This document shows, piece by piece, positions 36,246 through 45,434 of a stretch of 64,000 nt of DNA (position 1 is the stretch's first letter; each line of letters begins with the position of its first letter). A program made the position numbers and the translations under genes. This stretch comes from Pectobacterium parmentieri (lineage in GTDB: Bacteria; Pseudomonadota; Gammaproteobacteria; Enterobacterales; Enterobacteriaceae), in contig NZ_CP015749.1 of NCBI RefSeq assembly GCF_001742145.1, positions 930,001 to 994,000 on the forward strand. Direction: 5' to 3'. A model generated the notes under the pieces. The model was not told the DNA's origin. It saw only the letters and a list, made by a program, of their open reading frames with translations, and ran no database searches.

Positions 36246-38045
36246 ATGGCGAATTTGTCAGAGAACCCACAATGGGTTGACGGTATTTATCAAATTGAAA
36301 CGTCAGATCCGGTCGTGGGTGGACCGGACGGTGTCTCAAATCGACAGGCTAAAGAACTGGCCAGTCGTACCCGCTATTTGAAAAAAGAGCAGGAAAAAAC
36401 AGGTAGCGATCTGGCGACACACGCGGTGGCTGCCGATCCGCATACGCAATATGCACCGAAGGCGAACCCGATCTTCACCGGCACGCCCAAAGCGCCAACG
36501 CCGGCAACCGATAGCAATAGTCAGCAGGTTGCGACGACGGCGTTTGTTAAATCTGTTGTTGCAGCACTCATTAATGATGCGCCTACAGCATTGGATACAT
36601 TGCAGGAATTGGCGAAGTCTTTGGGTAATGATCCCAATTTCTCGACAACGGTGTTGAATGCCATCGCTGATGTCAAATCCGAGGCGGCGAATAAGCTGAA
36701 TGCACACACCGCAGCGGCTGATCCACATACGCAATATGCACCGAAAGCGAGCCCTGCGTTGACGGGGAAGCCGACGGCACCAACGGCTGTGCAGGCATCT
36801 AATGACACGCAGGTAGCGACAACGGCATTTGTTAAAGCGGCTGTTGCCGCATTGGTAAATGGTTCGCCTGCAGCCCTGGATACGTTGCAGGAGTTAGCTA
36901 ATGCCTTGGGGAATGATCCGAATTTTTCAACAACGGTATTGAATGCCATCTCTGATGTGAAGGCTTCTGCTAGCAGCGCTGCGGCTATTGCGGCGAGCGC
37001 GAACACCAATGCGAACGGACGCGTGCCATCTGGACGTAAGGTGAATGGTAAGCCGTTGGCGGACGATGTTACCCTCGCGGCTGGGGATGTGGGGGCCTAC
37101 ACCAAAGCCGAGACTGATACGAAAGTTTCTGCAGCCATGACCGTCGCGAACAACGCTGTTATTGCAGCGACCAATGCGAATACGAACGCCAATGGGCGTG
37201 TACCATCTGGGCGTAAGGTGAATGGGAAGGCATTAACCGCAGACATTGCGCTAGTGGCGGCTGATATTGGCGCATTACCCGTTGCGGGAACAGCTACCGC
37301 TGCGGCAAAATTAGCCACACCGCGTAAAATTAACGGTGTAGCATTTGATGGCTCGGCGGATATTACATTAACTCCCGTAAACCTCGGTTTTGGGGAGTTT
37401 AATTTGGCACCTGCTGCATTGCTGCAATTTTCATCGCATTTACTGCAACGGTTAAATTTTAAAGTAATTAGTAATGATACTCTAGAGGTGAGTTTAGAAA
37501 TAAAATCGCATGGACGTTTTGTTGAAATTAATAAAACTCGTTTATTTATTTTGGACGATAATGCAACCATTATATCAGGGAAAGGAACCAGTCGCTTCAA
37601 TCCTGTCGGGAAATTTATTGTTACATCAATAACATTCCCCGCAGGAAATAATAATCTAGCAACAGTTAAGATTTACTATCAAAATCACGGATTGACGATT
37701 GGAGGTAGCAAAGTATTTAGGGTGGCAGGATTTATATATCGTGAAATCGGCTGTTCATGGATGGGACATGTAAGTACATCTGGTGCATCATATAATTCGT
37801 ATTATATGACTCTTAATAAACCTATTTCAGTACCAAATGCACCTATAATTTCCTCATCATCCTCATCTCATTATGATTTTGATGATACGTTAGGTTCGGT
37901 CACTGTAGGTGCAGATAATCAACCTACATCAATTAGTGCCGCAATGTTGGGGAAGGATATCGTTTCATTTTCTGTTGCAGATACAGATATTATTTCTCCT
38001 CGTGATACAGACATGGCAACGATTATTGTCTATGACATTGTATAG
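36246..38045 (+). CDS. Tail fibre protein (currently expressed orientation)
   Basis: A 599-residue fibre. Residues 1-45 resemble the phage fibre baseplate-attachment domain (WVDGIYQIETSDPVVGGPDGVSN). A roughly 86-residue module is duplicated (62-148 and 157-243, starting AADPHTQYAPKA), and a second unit (NTNANGRVPSGRKVNG) is repeated near 253 and 312. The gix-like site sits at codons 376-384. The 219-residue tip beyond L380 is much richer in A and T than the shaft and determines target binding. The ATG at 36246 has GGAG about 8 bp upstream. No fibre chaperone gene follows. Confidence 0.9.
   Translation: MANLSENPQWVDGIYQIETSDPVVGGPDGVSNRQAKELASRTRYLKKEQEKTGSDLATHAVAADPHTQYAPKANPIFTGTPKAPTPATDSNSQQVATTAFVKSVVAALINDAPTALDTLQELAKSLGNDPNFSTTVLNAIADVKSEAANKLNAHTAAADPHTQYAPKASPALTGKPTAPTAVQASNDTQVATTAFVKAAVAALVNGSPAALDTLQELANALGNDPNFSTTVLNAISDVKASASSAAAIAASANTNANGRVPSGRKVNGKPLADDVTLAAGDVGAYTKAETDTKVSAAMTVANNAVIAATNANTNANGRVPSGRKVNGKALTADIALVAADIGALPVAGTATAAAKLATPRKINGVAFDGSADITLTPVNLGFGEFNLAPAALLQFSSHLLQRLNFKVISNDTLEVSLEIKSHGRFVEINKTRLFILDDNATIISGKGTSRFNPVGKFIVTSITFPAGNNNLATVKIYYQNHGLTIGGSKVFRVAGFIYREIGCSWMGHVSTSGASYNSYYMTLNKPISVPNAPIISSSSSSHYDFDDTLGSVTVGADNQPTSISAAMLGKDIVSFSVADTDIISPRDTDMATIIVYDIV
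37372..37397 (+). other. gix-like inversion site, proximal (within fibre gene)
   Basis: A 26-bp imperfect palindrome: 12-bp arms CTCCCGTAAACC and GGTTTTGGGGAG (10 of 12 matched) around a central TC. It matches the Gin/Cin/Hin site pattern with conserved AAACCTCGGTTT core. Lies in frame at residues N379-L380-G381. Confidence 0.85.
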
Positions 38046-38377
38046 TGCCCGTTACCCATTGGGTGCGCCGATAGGCGCCCCAATGGGCATTATCATCAAT
38101 TCCCTATTGCTATATTAATATGCACTCCACGCAGCTGCACCCTGCGCCATCCGATTGATAGTAAATACAGTGTTGCTAATACTCCTGATACTCACTGTAT
38201 CATTCCCTGCTGGGTTAAGGAGAATTGGTGTTGCAGTAATAGAAAGAGGCCGATTTGGAAATGGTAGCGGGAATGGTATCTCAACTACACCCGCGCTGGG
38301 CTGACTGATATAGCCCCACTGAATAATCAAACCTCCCGACAGTTTATAATACCCGTCGCCCATTTCCCCCAAACCGA
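37385..38377. mobile_element. Invertible tail-fibre tip segment
   Basis: About 1 kb between two gix-like sites in opposite orientation, with the invertase gene just outside. It contains the tip used now (forward) and a second tip fragment (reverse), convergent and sharing one terminator. Both tips read NLG-x-GE across the site in the same frame, so either orientation yields a continuous fibre. This matches the published carotovoricin Er fibre inversion that alters killing range. Confidence 0.85.
38055..38087. terminator. Shared bidirectional terminator inside the invertible segment
   Basis: CCCATTGGGTGCGCC (38055-38069) pairs with GGCGCCCCAATGGG (38074-38087), a 14-bp stem with one bulged base and a GATA loop. 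Lies between the two convergent fibre tips. Confidence 0.7.
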
Positions 38378-38408
38378 GGTTTGCGAGAACCTCCCAATAA
38401 AAATACAA
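38115..38408 (-). pseudogene. Silent alternative tail-fibre tip (promoterless cassette)
   Basis: A reverse-strand frame of 97 codons. The 86 residues after the site junction (from G of NLG) read GLGEMGDGYYKLSGG, LIIQWGYISQP and a C-terminal TINRMAQGAAAWSAY, typical of Mu/P2-type fibre tips. It has no start signal of its own; the ATG at 38408 lies just outside the site. After inversion it would complete a 466-residue fibre. It is a stored cassette rather than a decayed gene. Confidence 0.82.
38364..38389 (-). other. gix-like inversion site, distal
   Basis: Arms TTCCCCCAAACC and GGTTTGCGAGAA (10 of 12 matched) around a central GA, the complement of the TC at the proximal site, so the pair is inverted and recombination flips the DNA between them. 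Confidence 0.85.
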
Positions 38409-38432
38409 TCAATAATTTCATGAGGTTATGAA

Positions 38433-38996
38433 ATGCTGATTGGCTATGCGCGGGTGTCTACTACCGACCAGAATACGGATTTGCAGAAAAAAGCGCTGAT
38501 TCGAGCAGAATGTGAGCTGATTTTTGAGGATACCGCCAGTGGGAAGAATGCACAGCGGGCGGGGTTGAAAAGGGCGATGAGGAGATTAAGGCGCGGTGAT
38601 ACGCTGATAGTGTGGAAGCTGGACAGACTAGGACGCAGCGTGCGTGATTTGATTGAGCTGGTATCCGCATTACAGGCGAAAGGTATTCATTTCCGCAGTC
38701 TGACGGACAGTATTGACACCTCGACCCCCGCAGGTCGTTTTTTCTTTCATGTGATGAGCGCACTGGCGGAAATGGAGCGTGAGCTGATTGTCGAGCGTAC
38801 ACTGGCTGGTCTCGAGGCCGCTCGGTTGCAGGGGCGCAAACGACTGATGACGCAAGATGCGCTTTGCCGAGCGGAAGCAATGTTGGCGACGGGGGCGACG
38901 CGCTTTCAGGTAGCGAATGTCGTCGGTGTATCAGAAAAAACCATCTACAAGTACTTTCCTGCACGGAGTAAGGATAGCGTTCTTGCTGCTGGCTAA
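38433..38996 (+). CDS. Serine DNA invertase (Gin/Cin/Pin type)
   Basis: A 187-residue small serine recombinase. The catalytic serine is in YARVSTTDQN (S9-10 region). The arginine-bearing KLDRLGRSVRDL motif and a long E helix (GRFFFHVMSALAEMERELIVERT) follow, then a C-terminal HTH (ATRFQVANVVGVSEKTIYKYFP). It inverts the fibre-tip segment between gix-like sites 38364-38389 and 37372-37397, probably with Fis. Its GAGG ribosome site sits in the loop of a 7-bp hairpin (38415-38434). Confidence 0.92.
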   Translation: MLIGYARVSTTDQNTDLQKKALIRAECELIFEDTASGKNAQRAGLKRAMRRLRRGDTLIVWKLDRLGRSVRDLIELVSALQAKGIHFRSLTDSIDTSTPAGRFFFHVMSALAEMERELIVERTLAGLEAARLQGRKRLMTQDALCRAEAMLATGATRFQVANVVGVSEKTIYKYFPARSKDSVLAAG

Positions 38997-39105
38997 AAAG
39001 CACTGTAATAGCAATTTCCTCTGCGGCAGAGTGACCTGAACCCCACCAAACATGTTATTTTCATTGATAAGTTCTTTACTGTGTCGCCGAAAATGAGAGG
39101 CCAGC

Positions 39106-40074
39106 ATGGATTACACTAAAATTATCAAAGAAGTGGGGCGCGGGAAAAATCATGCGCGTGACATTGATCAGGCAACGGCTTATGAACTGTATAGCGCGAT
39201 GCTGCGCGGTGACGTACCGGATCTGGAGCTCGGCGGGCTGTTGATTGCGTTTCGCATCAAAGGCGAATCCGAAGCCGAGATGCTGGGTTTTTATCAGGCG
39301 ATGGACGAACAGGTGTTACGCCTGAATCCGCCTGTGGGCTTTCCCATGCCGATCGTGGTTCCCAGCTACAACGGTGCGCGCAAGCAAGCTAACCTGACGC
39401 CTCTGTTGGCGCTTTTGCTGGCAAAATTAGGTTTTCCGGTAGTCGTGCACGGCGTAAATGACGATCCGACTCGCGTTACCAGCGCGGAGATTTTGCGCCA
39501 TCTCGGCGTGACGATTGCGGAGAACGCCGGGCAGGCTCAGCAGGAGCTTGATAAGGGGAGCCCGGTATTTATTCCCGTCTCTGTGCTGTGCCCAGCTATC
39601 GATCGTCAGCTACAGTTACGCTGGCGCATGGGGGTACGTAACAGTAGTCATACGCTGGCTAAGGTGGCGACGCCATTTGGTGAAAGCGAGGCACTGCGCG
39701 TCGCTAGCGTGTCCCACCCTGAATACGTTTCCCGCGTGGGGACGTTTTTTAAGGATATCAACGGGCGCGCGCTTCTGATGCACGGCACTGAAGGGGAGGT
39801 GTACGCCAACCCGCAACGCTGCCCGGAAATTCATTTTATTCATCAGCAGCATACTGACGTGCTACAACTTCGGCAGGATATTAGCGTCGCGCCCGATGCG
39901 CTGCCTATTGCGAAGGATGCCGCAACCACGGCGCGTTGGACGGTACAGTGCCTGACAGGTGAAATTGCTATACCGCAGGCGATTCGCTTGCAACTGGCGT
40001 GCTGTCTGGTTGCTGCCGGTGAGGCGGCAACCATGGAGCAGGCTGTCGCAACGATTAAGAAACGCCTTGGCTGA
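39106..40074 (+). CDS. ybiB: YbiB, TrpD2-type glycosyltransferase-fold DNA-binding protein
   Basis: A 322-residue protein of the YbiB/TrpD2 family, structurally like anthranilate phosphoribosyltransferase but known to bind nucleic acids. Features: RDIDQATAYELYSAMLRGDVPDLELGGLLIAFRIKGE at the N-terminus, then VVPSYNGARKQANLTPLLALLLAKLG. E. coli ybiB lies next to dinG; here the two are 23 kb apart. Separate promoter expected in 38997-39105. Confidence 0.9.
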   Translation: MDYTKIIKEVGRGKNHARDIDQATAYELYSAMLRGDVPDLELGGLLIAFRIKGESEAEMLGFYQAMDEQVLRLNPPVGFPMPIVVPSYNGARKQANLTPLLALLLAKLGFPVVVHGVNDDPTRVTSAEILRHLGVTIAENAGQAQQELDKGSPVFIPVSVLCPAIDRQLQLRWRMGVRNSSHTLAKVATPFGESEALRVASVSHPEYVSRVGTFFKDINGRALLMHGTEGEVYANPQRCPEIHFIHQQHTDVLQLRQDISVAPDALPIAKDAATTARWTVQCLTGEIAIPQAIRLQLACCLVAAGEAATMEQAVATIKKRLG

Positions 40075-40160
40075 ATGGTTTACCGGGGCGGATTAGAACG
40101 CGGGTTGTCGCGCCACTTCACACAGCCAGACGGCTGTCATTTGAAGAGAGAAGGAATAGC

Positions 40161-42029
40161 ATGCAACAGGTAGTGGACTATTTTAATGCATTGAATCGTG
40201 ACTATCTTGCGGTCCATCAGGCAAAAGAAGAACTGTTTTGGCAACTGTATATGGGAACGGGCAACGATGAGGTGTCTGAGCATTTCTCCGCCGCAGAAAG
40301 TGCGTATAAGCGCTTTATTTCACAGCCGCAACGTCTGGCTGAATTGAGAGTTCATCTCGCCACGTTGGAAAATAGCCCACGTGATGAACAGCAGCAGGCG
40401 TTGTTACACGGTTTACAAGGTTGGTATCGGTTTTTCGACTGTAACGTGATTGAAGATCCGCAGGCTCAGGCGTTGATGGACGAGATTATTGCCGCCGAAA
40501 GTGCATTATACGCCAAGCGCAAATCCTATGAGATGACGCATCTGGATGCCAAGGGTGAGCGCGTGCCAGCCTCGCTTGGGGAACTGCTGACCAATCAGGC
40601 GACCAATGATACCGAAGCTTATCGTCAGAGCTCTCAGCAGGCGCTGCGTTCTCTCGAACAGTGGCTGTTGCAGAACGGTTTCCCTGAGTTAGTTTCGCTG
40701 CGTAACCGCTTTGCTCGTCAGATGGGCTACCGGAACTATTTTGACTATAAGGTCAATAAGACAGAGCGGATGACGCCGGAGCAGTTATTTGCCATCCTCG
40801 ATCCTTTTGAAGAACAAACGCGTGAAGCGAATGCTCGCAGTCTGAAAAACCTGGCGGATGAAAAGGGTGAAGATGCGCTGCAACCGTGGAATATTCGCTA
40901 TGCCAGCGCGGGGGATGTGACGCGCCAGCTCGATCCTTATTTTCCTTTCTCGGCGTCGCTGGAACGTTGGGTCAACAGCTTTAAACGCTTGCACATTGGG
41001 TTCAGTGGGGCGGAAATGCAGCTTGATTTGCTGGTGCGCAAAGGCAAATACGAGAACGGCTTTATGCACGGTCCGGTGCCGCCGTTTGTACAAGAGGGAA
41101 AATGGGTTCCTGCACGGATTAATTTCACCAGTTTGGCAAAGCCGGATCAAATCGGTAGCGGTGCCAGCGGCATTAATACGCTGTTTCATGAGGGGGGCCA
41201 CGCCGCGCATTTTGCCAATATTAAGCAGAATGCGCCCTGTTTTTCGCAGGAGTTTCCGCCAACCTCAATGGCCTATGCCGAAACACAATCCATGTTCTGT
41301 GACAGCCTGTTGGGCGATGCTGACTGGTTAAAACGTTATGCAAAGAATGCGCAGGGAGAAACGATTCCTGATGAGTTGATCCGCGCGGATATCAGTACTC
41401 AGCAGCCGATGCGAGCCTTCAACGATCGGCATATTCTGCTGGTGCCGTATTTTGAGTGGCAGCTCTATTCGTGGGATGACGAGGCGCGCACGCCGGAAGC
41501 GATGACAAAACTGGCACGTGATACCGAGCTGCGTGTTCTGGGCACTAACGGTAGCCCGCGGCCGACGCTGGCGATTCCACATCTGCTGTCTATGGAGTCG
41601 GCGTGTTCTTATCAGGGCTATCTGCTGGCGTTGATGGCGGTGGAGCAGACTCGGAGCTATTTCCTGCAACGTGACGGCTATCTGACGGATAACCCCGCTA
41701 TCGGTCCCGATCTGGCGCAGCACTATTGGCTACCGGGTAATAGCGTGAGTCATGACGACACGCTGCGTAGCCTGACGGGGGAGGGGTTCAATCCCGCCTA
41801 TCTGGCACAGGCTTGTAATCTGACGGTAGAAGATGCCTGGACACAGGCGAAAAGCACGATGGAGCAGGCCGCTAGCCGTCCTCAGCCAGCCGCAGATTTC
41901 GATCTCTCTGCCCATATTCGCGTGGTCGATGGTAGCCGTGTGTTAGCGGATAACGTACAGGGCGACGAGAAGATGTGTCAGGATTTTGCGGCGTTTATTG
42001 AACGGGAATATCCGCGTTCACAGGGATAA
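40161..42029 (+). CDS. M3-family oligopeptidase
   Basis: A 622-residue cytosolic zinc metallopeptidase. The HExxH motif is H343-E-G-G-H347 (LFHEGGHAAHF), with a downstream glutamate in the ETQSMFCD stretch likely the third ligand. No signal peptide. Length is near that of OpdA- and PepF-type enzymes (about 600-680). Probably degrades short peptides. The predicted product differs from PrlC and Dcp and the exact subfamily is open. It shares a terminator with the convergent glnQ. Confidence 0.82.
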   Translation: MQQVVDYFNALNRDYLAVHQAKEELFWQLYMGTGNDEVSEHFSAAESAYKRFISQPQRLAELRVHLATLENSPRDEQQQALLHGLQGWYRFFDCNVIEDPQAQALMDEIIAAESALYAKRKSYEMTHLDAKGERVPASLGELLTNQATNDTEAYRQSSQQALRSLEQWLLQNGFPELVSLRNRFARQMGYRNYFDYKVNKTERMTPEQLFAILDPFEEQTREANARSLKNLADEKGEDALQPWNIRYASAGDVTRQLDPYFPFSASLERWVNSFKRLHIGFSGAEMQLDLLVRKGKYENGFMHGPVPPFVQEGKWVPARINFTSLAKPDQIGSGASGINTLFHEGGHAAHFANIKQNAPCFSQEFPPTSMAYAETQSMFCDSLLGDADWLKRYAKNAQGETIPDELIRADISTQQPMRAFNDRHILLVPYFEWQLYSWDDEARTPEAMTKLARDTELRVLGTNGSPRPTLAIPHLLSMESACSYQGYLLALMAVEQTRSYFLQRDGYLTDNPAIGPDLAQHYWLPGNSVSHDDTLRSLTGEGFNPAYLAQACNLTVEDAWTQAKSTMEQAASRPQPAADFDLSAHIRVVDGSRVLADNVQGDEKMCQDFAAFIEREYPRSQG

Positions 42030-42042
42030 AGCTGAAAAGAAG

Positions 42043-42064
42043 CAAGGGGGCAAAAGCCCCCTTG
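42043..42064. terminator. Bidirectional terminator between peptidase and glnQ
   Basis: CAAGGGGGC (42043-42051) pairs with GCCCCCTTG (42056-42064) around AAAA; convergent genes on both sides. Confidence 0.8.
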
Positions 42065-42068
42065 TTGA

Positions 42069-42791
42069 TCAAGATACGTGTTGCAGGAATTCACGCAGGC
42101 GGTCGCTGGGTGGATTCGTAATCAGCGTTTCCGGATCGCCATCTTCTGCGATACGGCCTTTATCAATAAAGATCAGGCGTGAAGCCACTTTATGCGCAAA
42201 GCCTACTTCGTGAGTGACGATCACCATCGTCATACCTTCCTCGGCCAGATCTTTCATTACGGTCAGTACTTCATGACGCAACTCTGGATCGAGTGCCGAC
42301 GTCGGCTCATCAAACAGCATCAGTTTCGGTTTGACTGCTAGCGCACGGGCGATGGCCACACGCTGCTGCTGGCCACCGGAAAGCTCAGAAGGGTAGTGAT
42401 GCGCGCGTTCTGACAGGCCTACTTTCGCCAGCAATTCCAGCGCCAGTTTCTCAGCCTCAGCTTTACTCGCTCCGCGCACTCGGATCGGACCGAACGCGAC
42501 GTTTTCCAACGCGGTAAGATGCGGGAATAGATAAAACTGCTGGAATACCATCCCAGCTTCCTGACGGATTAAGCGCTCATCAACGCGGGGATCGTTCACT
42601 TTAAGGCCGTCAACAATCAATTCACCGCTGGTAATTTCTTCCAGTTTATTGATGCAGCGTAGCAGCGTAGATTTACCCGAACCCGAAGGCCCAATGATAA
42701 CCACAACTTCACCCTGACCGATGGTGAGATCGATATCGTGTAAGACTTGCGTCTTGCCAAAGTGTTTGGATACGTTTTTAAATTCAATCAT
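42069..42791 (-). CDS. glnQ: Glutamine ABC transporter ATP-binding protein
   Basis: A 240-residue ATPase of the polar amino acid importer family. Walker [11 protein letters not shown]-loop, signature [15 protein letters not shown] and Walker [13 protein letters not shown] are present, with the H-loop VTHE. Length equals E. coli GlnQ (240). Last gene of leftward glnHPQ, overlapping glnP by 4 bp. Confidence 0.96.
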   Translation of the reverse strand: MIEFKNVSKHFGKTQVLHDIDLTIGQGEVVVIIGPSGSGKSTLLRCINKLEEITSGELIVDGLKVNDPRVDERLIRQEAGMVFQQFYLFPHLTALENVAFGPIRVRGASKAEAEKLALELLAKVGLSERAHHYPSELSGGQQQRVAIARALAVKPKLMLFDEPTSALDPELRHEVLTVMKDLAEEGMTMVIVTHEVGFAHKVASRLIFIDKGRIAEDGDPETLITNPPSDRLREFLQHVS

Positions 42792-43447
42792 ATAATCTTA
42801 AGTCTTCTTTCCAGACGACGCAGAATAAAGCTGAGGACCAGCGTGATGCACAGGTAAATAATGGCAACCGCAGTCCAGATCTCCAGCGCACGGAAGTTGC
42901 CCGCGATGATTTCCTGACCTGAACGAGTGAGTTCAGCCACGCCGATAACAATAAACAGTGATGTATCTTTGATGCTGATAATCCACTGATTGCCCAGTGG
43001 TGGCAGCATGCGGCGTAGCGCGAGTGGGGCAATCACATGGCGTAACGTCGCGCTACGAGACAGCCCTAGTGCCAGACCCGCTTCACGGAAGCCGTTGTGA
43101 ATTGATAATACCGAGCCACGGGTAATTTCCGCGATATAGGCACCGGAGTTAATCATGATAGTCACTACGGCGGCGGCAAAAGGGTCAATTCGCACGGATG
43201 TGAAAATCATTGGTAGGGCGAAGTAAATAAACATCACCTGCACAACAATCGGCGTACCGCGAATAATTTCAATAAAAACGAGCGAAATGCGACTGGAAAA
43301 CCAGCCGCCGTAGGCGCGGGCAAAGCCCGCGACCACGCCAATCACCAGGCCACCAATCAGACCCAGAACAGAAATCAACAACGTCATTTTTGCCCCTTCC
43401 ATCAGGAGGGGCAGAGAAGGCCAAATGGCACTCCAGTCAAACTGCAT
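42788..43447 (-). CDS. glnP: Glutamine ABC transporter permease
   Basis: A 219-residue inner-membrane permease, five hydrophobic segments, with the EAA loop [32 protein letters not shown]. Length equals E. coli GlnP. It forms the glutamine import channel. Overlaps glnQ by 4 bp and lies 26 bp after glnH. Confidence 0.96.
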   Translation of the reverse strand: MQFDWSAIWPSLPLLMEGAKMTLLISVLGLIGGLVIGVVAGFARAYGGWFSSRISLVFIEIIRGTPIVVQVMFIYFALPMIFTSVRIDPFAAAVVTIMINSGAYIAEITRGSVLSIHNGFREAGLALGLSRSATLRHVIAPLALRRMLPPLGNQWIISIKDTSLFIVIGVAELTRSGQEIIAGNFRALEIWTAVAIIYLCITLVLSFILRRLERRLKII

Positions 43448-43473
43448 GGAATATCTCCAGATTAAATCGGCAA

Positions 43474-44220
43474 TTACTTAGGTTCTACGCCAAACCACTT
43501 CTTGTAGATCTCAGCATAAGTGCCGTTTTCACGCAGCGTTTTCAGGGCGCCATTCACTTTTTCACGCAGCTCGTTGTTGCCTTTCGGGAACGCGATGCCG
43601 TATTGCTGGGCTTTAATAGAATCACCTACCGCTTTAAATTGGCCATTGCCTGCGGTTTTGATGAAGTAGAGGATATTTGGCGTATCGTGCAGAACAGCGT
43701 CAGCACGATTGGTGCCCAGTTCCATATAGGCGTTGTCGATATTCGGGAACTGGCGCAGATCTTTGGTTTTGATATTGGCTTTCGCGTAATCAACGGAGCC
43801 CGTGCCGCTTTTCACCGCAACCACTTTACCGGCTAAATCCTGCTCGCCTTTGATATCGTTGTTGTCCGCTTTAACCATCACCAGCAGGCCGCTGTCATAG
43901 TAACCGTCAGAGAAATCGATTGCTTTTTTACGCTCTTCGGTAATGGTAATGCCTGCGAGCGCCAGATCGATGTTACGCGTTTGCAGGGCAGGAATAATAC
44001 CGCCGAAGTCCATTGGCTTCAGGGTGTATTTCAGGTTGAGCTGTTTAGCGATAGCATCCCAGAGGTCGATGTCAAAACCGACGTACTTGTCGCCTTGTTT
44101 GAATTCAAAAGGGACAAAAGCGGTGTCTGTCGCGACAATCAGTTCTTTCTCAGCGGCATAACTGGATACGCTCATCATTAGCGTCAATGCAGCCAAAGAG
44201 GCCTTAAGTAGTGATTTCAT
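43474..44220 (-). CDS. glnH: Glutamine-binding periplasmic protein
   Basis: A 248-residue precursor (same as E. coli GlnH) with signal peptide ending near [13 protein letters not shown]. Mature motifs: [24 protein letters not shown] and the [24 protein letters not shown] stretch. ATG at 44220 chosen (AAGGA upstream) over the TTG one codon earlier. It delivers glutamine to GlnP. Confidence 0.96.
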   Translation of the reverse strand: MKSLLKASLAALTLMMSVSSYAAEKELIVATDTAFVPFEFKQGDKYVGFDIDLWDAIAKQLNLKYTLKPMDFGGIIPALQTRNIDLALAGITITEERKKAIDFSDGYYDSGLLVMVKADNNDIKGEQDLAGKVVAVKSGTGSVDYAKANIKTKDLRQFPNIDNAYMELGTNRADAVLHDTPNILYFIKTAGNGQFKAVGDSIKAQQYGIAFPKGNNELREKVNGALKTLRENGTYAEIYKKWFGVEPK

Positions 44221-44564
44221 CAAATCCTTCCTATTTAGCAGTTGTGGGAGCTTTTTGTTTTACAGGGGTTTTAAGCATAGTACGAAAGTGGAACCCATTA
44301 GAACATTAGGTCAATTATCATGCGTTGTACTTAACCTGTTGTTTTTATTTTATTACCTTGCAGGCGGTGAAATTTTCATCTCCGATTGGCCCAGGCAAGG
44401 CGCTGCTATGATTAACTGATTTACACGAGGGAAACAACCGTTGATTGGTGTTATGGCCAATTAATGGGGCGGAAAGCTAATTTTTTGAGCGTCTTAACGG
44501 AAAAAATGCGAAGTTTGTGCAGATTACACGAAGATCGAGGGGCTGAGTGGATTGAGCAGGCAGT
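44221..44564. promoter_or_regulatory. glnH upstream region
   Basis: A 344-bp non-coding stretch containing the glnHPQ promoter region. E. coli uses a sigma-54 promoter with NtrC. No convincing GG-N10-GC element was found by eye in the first 120 bp, so control may differ. Nothing else is recognisable. Confidence 0.35.
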
Positions 44565-44590
44565 AAAAAGGCTGCCCGAGAGCAGCCTTA
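44565..44590 (-). terminator. Terminator of dps
   Basis: On the minus strand AAGGCTGC and GCAGCCTT (44568-44575 and 44582-44589) form an 8-bp stem followed by TTTTTA. 28 bp after the dps stop. Confidence 0.85.
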
Positions 44591-44617
44591 AGTGCGTCCG
44601 TGGGACGATAGCGCAAA

Positions 44618-45121
44618 TTATTCAATGTTTGATTCAATGAACCACAGGAACTGATCCAGATCGCGTGATGCGGCGGTCAGAATGTCCGCAGAGGCCTCAT
44701 CTTCCGTTTTACCAATAGCACGGCGAACGTTGTTCGCGACAATCGCATAACGCTCGGCCAGCGCTTTTAGATGATCCTGAACGCTATGGATGGTAGTCGG
44801 ATAACTTTTCAGCGAAGTCTGTTTACCGACAATTTGTACCGTACCCAGCGCGACGCCGCCTATCTGCACAACGCGTTCGGCGATGGTATCCTGATGGTCA
44901 ATAATCGAGGTGCGGAAGCCATCCAGCATTTCATGAACGGCGATAAAGTTTGCACCGCGCATGTTCCAGTGAGCCTGTTTGGTAATCAACGACAGGTCGA
45001 TAAAATCAACAACCAGTTGGTTTAACAGTGCGATCGTCGAGGTCTTAACGCTATCGTCCAAATCATTGCGAGTGTAAAGCAGTTCGGACGGTGCTGATTT
45101 CACGAGTTTGGCGGTAGACAT
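44618..45121 (-). CDS. dps: Dps, DNA-protecting ferroxidase from starved cells
   Basis: A 167-residue dodecameric ferritin-like protein, same length as E. coli Dps. All ferroxidase ligands align: H51, H63, D67, D78 and E82. The N-terminal [17 protein letters not shown] tail is lysine-bearing and can bind DNA. It protects DNA from iron and peroxide. Neighbour of glnH as in E. coli. Confidence 0.97.
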   Translation of the reverse strand: MSTAKLVKSAPSELLYTRNDLDDSVKTSTIALLNQLVVDFIDLSLITKQAHWNMRGANFIAVHEMLDGFRTSIIDHQDTIAERVVQIGGVALGTVQIVGKQTSLKSYPTTIHSVQDHLKALAERYAIVANNVRRAIGKTEDEASADILTAASRDLDQFLWFIESNIE

Positions 45122-45434
45122 AATAGTTATCCTCTCTTTAATTATTGATAGTCTTGCTGTTCAACGTGATTAATTATAACAGCGATAAAAATTAAGATTG
45201 AAAAGAATTACCTATCAAATGAATAGCTATAGCATAACGATATTATGCTTATTTGTAGTCAGAATTTATCTGATGTCAATAATGTATAAATGGTGAGTGA
45301 TAGCAATATTTTATATTATCCTTGCGACACAATTACATATATTGATAAAAATCATTACTCCTGAGGTGAAAATAGTTATTATTCTCTTGTTTTTTCTTAA
45401 GGCATATAATGTGTTATTAAAGGCGTCATGAAGA
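45122..45434. promoter_or_regulatory. dps promoter region and AT-rich divergent spacer
   Basis: On the minus strand a TATAAT (45173-45178) stands about 50 bp before the dps ATG, without a strong -35, in keeping with sigma-S/IHF control of dps in E. coli. The rest is very AT-rich and also serves the rightward kinase gene. Confidence 0.5.

Larger units (their letters stand above)
23015..38996 (+). mobile_element. R-type tailocin (carotovoricin-like headless contractile phage tail)
   Basis: A single-direction cluster with lysis genes, sheath, tube, tape measure, baseplate (V, W, J, I), fibre and invertase. It has no terminase, portal, capsid, head completion, integrase, replication or repressor genes, which defines a domesticated tail bacteriocin rather than a prophage. 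Order follows phage Mu late genes (gp22-26, then gp37 onward), with P2-like U, X and D. Flanked by prtF and ybiB. Carotovoricin of Pectobacterium carotovorum is the known counterpart with an invertible fibre; identity to it was not tested. Confidence 0.88.

Noticed and set aside
36429..36974. Regular repeats in the fibre gene considered as a CRISPR-like array
   Set aside because: The repeats are in frame, long and coding for fibre modules; there are no short direct repeats with unique spacers.
23015..38996. Complete prophage
   Set aside because: No terminase, portal, capsid, integrase, replication or repressor genes are present.
44221..44340. Sigma-54 promoter for glnHPQ
   Set aside because: A GG-N10-GC element with correct spacing could not be found by eye, so it was not annotated despite being expected from E. 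coli.
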